Below are positions 62,303-64,000 of a stretch of DNA of 64,000 nucleotides, piece after piece. The notes under the pieces are model-generated. The model ran no database searches and was not told the origin of the DNA. It worked only from the letters and a program-made list of their open reading frames with translations. The translations under genes and the position numbers were made by a program. The DNA lies in assembly GCA_942492855.1 (NCBI GenBank), contig OW818647.1, forward strand, positions 2,480,001 through 2,544,000, written 5' to 3'. The stretch is from G963677485 sp942492855. GTDB lineage: Bacteria > Armatimonadota > HRBIN16. Position 1 is the stretch's first letter. Each line of letters opens with the position of its first letter.

Positions 62303-62538
62303 ATGGTTCCCTCCAATCTAGTTATCACTTATGAAATATCATACATTACAATAGATAATCAATAGCTTTATGGATAATATTCTGACGTTTGTGTGATATT
62401 TCAAAGATATGCTGTTACTAATAGAAATAACAGCTGGCGCGCTGGGCATACATCATGGGGTCGGTGTGTTTTCGAGTGGAGTGAAACGGTAGACTACAAG
62501 GTCGCTAGTGTGGAAACATTCAAAAGGCCAAAGCTCAG
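62303..62538. other. Noncoding right end of IS
   Basis: AT-rich between 62320 and 62430, with the probable IS promoter on the minus strand. No open frame. Confidence 0.5.
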
Positions 62539-62556
62539 AGACTGCTGAAGCAGTCT
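62539..62556. repeat. 18-bp direct repeat, right side of IS
   Basis: Identical to 60628-60645 in the same orientation (18/18); in inverted orientation it matches only 16/18, which favours target duplication over a terminal inverted repeat. Confidence 0.8.
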
Positions 62557-62642
62557 GCGGAGTCGTTCACACCACCAGCACGAATTGCTAGAGGCCGTTT
62601 TAACGGTCTTGATGATCAATAGCCGAGACATTGATGTCGCGG
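62557..62642. repeat. Right half of interrupted family A element
   Basis: It ends in ATCAATAGCCGAGACATTGA followed by TGTCGCGG, the inverse of the left flank of the IS at 60599-60622. Joining both sides and removing the IS with one 18-bp copy gives a continuous family A element. Confidence 0.75.
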
Positions 62643-62718
62643 CATCGGTGGCACGCAGGAATACGATTAATGCGCCTGCCCTCACCGGCGCGGGGAACCC
62701 GCGCCGGTGGTGGTGTGG

Positions 62719-64000
62719 TTACTTCGTCTGGACGGTTAGGCGCTTCATGTCGGCGTCGGTCAGTGTCTCCTGGCCTTTGGGGCCGATCTCCACTGCGTTG
62801 TTGTTGGCGAGAATCGCGCGCACATTGCCCAGCGTTGAGTACTGCGCCAACTTGGGGTAGGCCTTCAGCAGCTTGAAGTGCGCGTCGGAGAACTGCTTGA
62901 TCTGCATCGCCTTCTGGTCAGGCATCAGACCCGCGTCCTCCCAGAACTCACCGCGCTGGTAGAAGGTGCGCGAAGCCACATTCTGTACGTTCGCCACAAT
63001 CACGGTGCGGTCGTAGGCGTCCTGGTAGGTGCCGCCGATGCGTCGGTTGGCTGCCGTCTTGCCGAGTTGGGTGGAATTGGTCATGCCGCTGGCGGGCATA
63101 TTCAACATTCCAGGGGCCTGGGCAGCGTTTTTGCCGCTGTTGGAGTTGGAACTCTGGGCGACGCTGTAGGCTCCGGTGGTGACATCTGCTGCCTCAGCCG
63201 ACTGCTGGCGCATCTGCACGATGCCCATCTGTAATTGGGCCTCAGTCTTGCGCTCATCCGCCAGGAAGGACGTGTATTCGGTGGGTATTCCATACTTCTT
63301 GGACAGCCGCACCACCTCGTCAATCAGCTCCTGGTTGGAGTGCAGCCGGATCTCGTCCAGCAGGTAGCCGATTTTACGCGAGGCCCATAGCTGGGCGATG
63401 AACTGATGCGCATCTCCGCTATCGGGCAGACGGCTTTTCAGCACGAAACTCTTCTTCTGGTCACCCGCTGTGCCTTTGAGGATCACTTTGACATCGCCTG
63501 AGCCCTGGTAACGACCGAGCACGATGAGCTGGGTGCCGGTGAAGATATCGGGCAGGTCGGTGTTGGGGTATCTATCACTGGTCTTGAGCCCCTGGATTTC
63601 CAGAGTCACGTCCGACAGCAGGGGGTCGCTGACTTTGGCAAAGAAGGTGCTGATTTTGGCCTCGATGCTCTCCCTCGGACGCACATAGTCACTCGCACCG
63701 CGGTTTTGCTCCGAGAGTTTGTCCAGCAGGTGGGTGTTCACATCGTAACCCACACCGAACACGAACATCCGCGCTTTGGAGTTCTTGGCATTAGTCAGAA
63801 TGACCTGCGGGTCCGTGTTGCCGGCCGTGGGCTGACCATCGGTGATGAAGATCACATAGTTGTTTGCTGAGTCGACGCTTGAAAACTGCTTGCGTGCGCT
63901 GATCAGGGCATCGTTGATGTTGGTGCCACCCGTTGCATCGAGCTCCTCAACCGTGCCGAGGGCCTTTTTACGGGTGTCGATGTTGAATTTCTGCAGCCCC
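62719..64000 (-). CDS. VIT/VWA-type von Willebrand A protein (5' end missing)
   Basis: About 426 residues visible; the frame is open to the right edge and beyond, so the start is outside. The visible VWA part has ATGGTNINDALISA (MIDAS Thr) and VIFITDGQPTAGN (Asp). A C-terminal region with ELIDEVVRLSKKYGIPTEYTS is typical of inter-alpha-trypsin-inhibitor-like bacterial proteins. The tail has an Asn/Ser-rich linker and a helical end. Probably secreted or anchored outside, binding proteins through a metal site; the signal peptide cannot be checked. Confidence 0.85.
   Translation of the reverse strand, partial: GLQKFNIDTRKKALGTVEELDATGGTNINDALISARKQFSSVDSANNYVIFITDGQPTAGNTDPQVILTNAKNSKARMFVFGVGYDVNTHLLDKLSEQNRGASDYVRPRESIEAKISTFFAKVSDPLLSDVTLEIQGLKTSDRYPNTDLPDIFTGTQLIVLGRYQGSGDVKVILKGTAGDQKKSFVLKSRLPDSGDAHQFIAQLWASRKIGYLLDEIRLHSNQELIDEVVRLSKKYGIPTEYTSFLADERKTEAQLQMGIVQMRQQSAEAADVTTGAYSVAQSSNSNSGKNAAQAPGMLNMPASGMTNSTQLGKTAANRRIGGTYQDAYDRTVIVANVQNVASRTFYQRGEFWEDAGLMPDQKAMQIKQFSDAHFKLLKAYPKLAQYSTLGNVRAILANNNAVEIGPKGQETLTDADMKRLTVQTK

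Larger units (their letters stand above)
60646..62538 (-). mobile_element. IS4-type insertion sequence
   Basis: About 1.89 kb. The ends CTGAACTTTGGCTATTT (60646-60662) and, inverted, CTGAGCTTTGGCCTTTT (62522-62538) match at 14 of 17. It contains a small AbrB-like gene and a DDE transposase. The flanks are an 18-bp direct repeat, and the outer arms of a family A element continue on both sides (60599-60622 and 62616-62642), so the IS sits inside that element. Confidence 0.85.

Noticed and set aside
1..64000. CRISPR array
   Set aside because: No regularly spaced direct repeats with unique spacers; the repeats present are dispersed palindromes.
1..64000. tRNA or rRNA genes
   Set aside because: No T-loop plus acceptor pairing or rRNA core sequence was recognised by eye; a tRNAscan or Rfam run would be decisive.

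Overview
The window looks like one contig from a free-living, diderm, saccharolytic bacterium of moderate GC content. Two tandem outer-membrane porins begin with an S-layer homology (SLH) domain and a coiled coil. They occur beside many unlinked glycoside hydrolases, a YfhO-type membrane protein, a MutL-type ATPase and a uroporphyrinogen-decarboxylase-like protein. That mix is most like Armatimonadota; this is inference from gene content and was not tested by a marker-gene tree. There is no rRNA, tRNA, CRISPR array or phage module that I can recognise.

Layout. 1-3.7 kb: two SLH porins on the minus strand, each with a long leader that shares an inverted repeat. 3.8-11.2 kb: plus-strand housekeeping and envelope genes (glutamate formimidoyltransferase, NapA-like antiporter, secreted Met/Gly-rich protein, TatC, HicB-like protein, YfhO-like protein). 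11.4-17.9 kb: two tandem GH116-like (DUF608) enzymes. 18.2-22.5 kb: a MarR regulator plus a heterodimeric ABC exporter with a clear promoter and operator. 22.5-24.7 kb: a GH106-like hydrolase. 24.7-26.5 kb: a compact threonyl-tRNA synthetase behind what reads as a complete ribosome-mediated attenuator. The attenuator has a strong promoter, a 29-codon leader peptide with six consecutive Thr codons, a candidate antiterminator and an intrinsic terminator. 26.5-31 kb: argC, a queuosine-precursor transporter and a GH39-like protein. 31.3-40.7 kb: MutL, MarC, a Na/Ca exchanger, GH1, HIT, a URO-D-like protein, ribulokinase and ArsR. 41-46.4 kb: rsmA, two secreted protease-fold proteins that probably lack activity, and an HMGL-like enzyme fused to a Cache-like sensory domain. 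47.7-59.5 kb: GH20, a flavin amine-oxidase-fold enzyme, a membrane glycosyltransferase, an uncharacterised two-gene operon (beta-helix protein plus TIM-barrel-like protein), Nif3 and a secreted protein with two CBM-like modules. 59.5-62.7 kb: dense repeats and an IS4-type insertion sequence. 62.7-64 kb: a VWA protein running off the edge.

The genes fit a cell that harvests complex plant or microbial polysaccharides (GH1, GH20, GH39-like, GH106-like, GH116, beta-helix, CBM, AraB) and exports or anchors products through a decorated diderm envelope.

The intergenic DNA is unusual. At least five families of inverted-repeat elements recur. All nine convergent gene gaps contain one or more of them, while eight of nine divergent gaps contain none. 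The most striking single element is the thrS leader. The most striking distributed one is the set of nested-palindrome elements with the terminal repeat CAGTCTATTACCCACAA.
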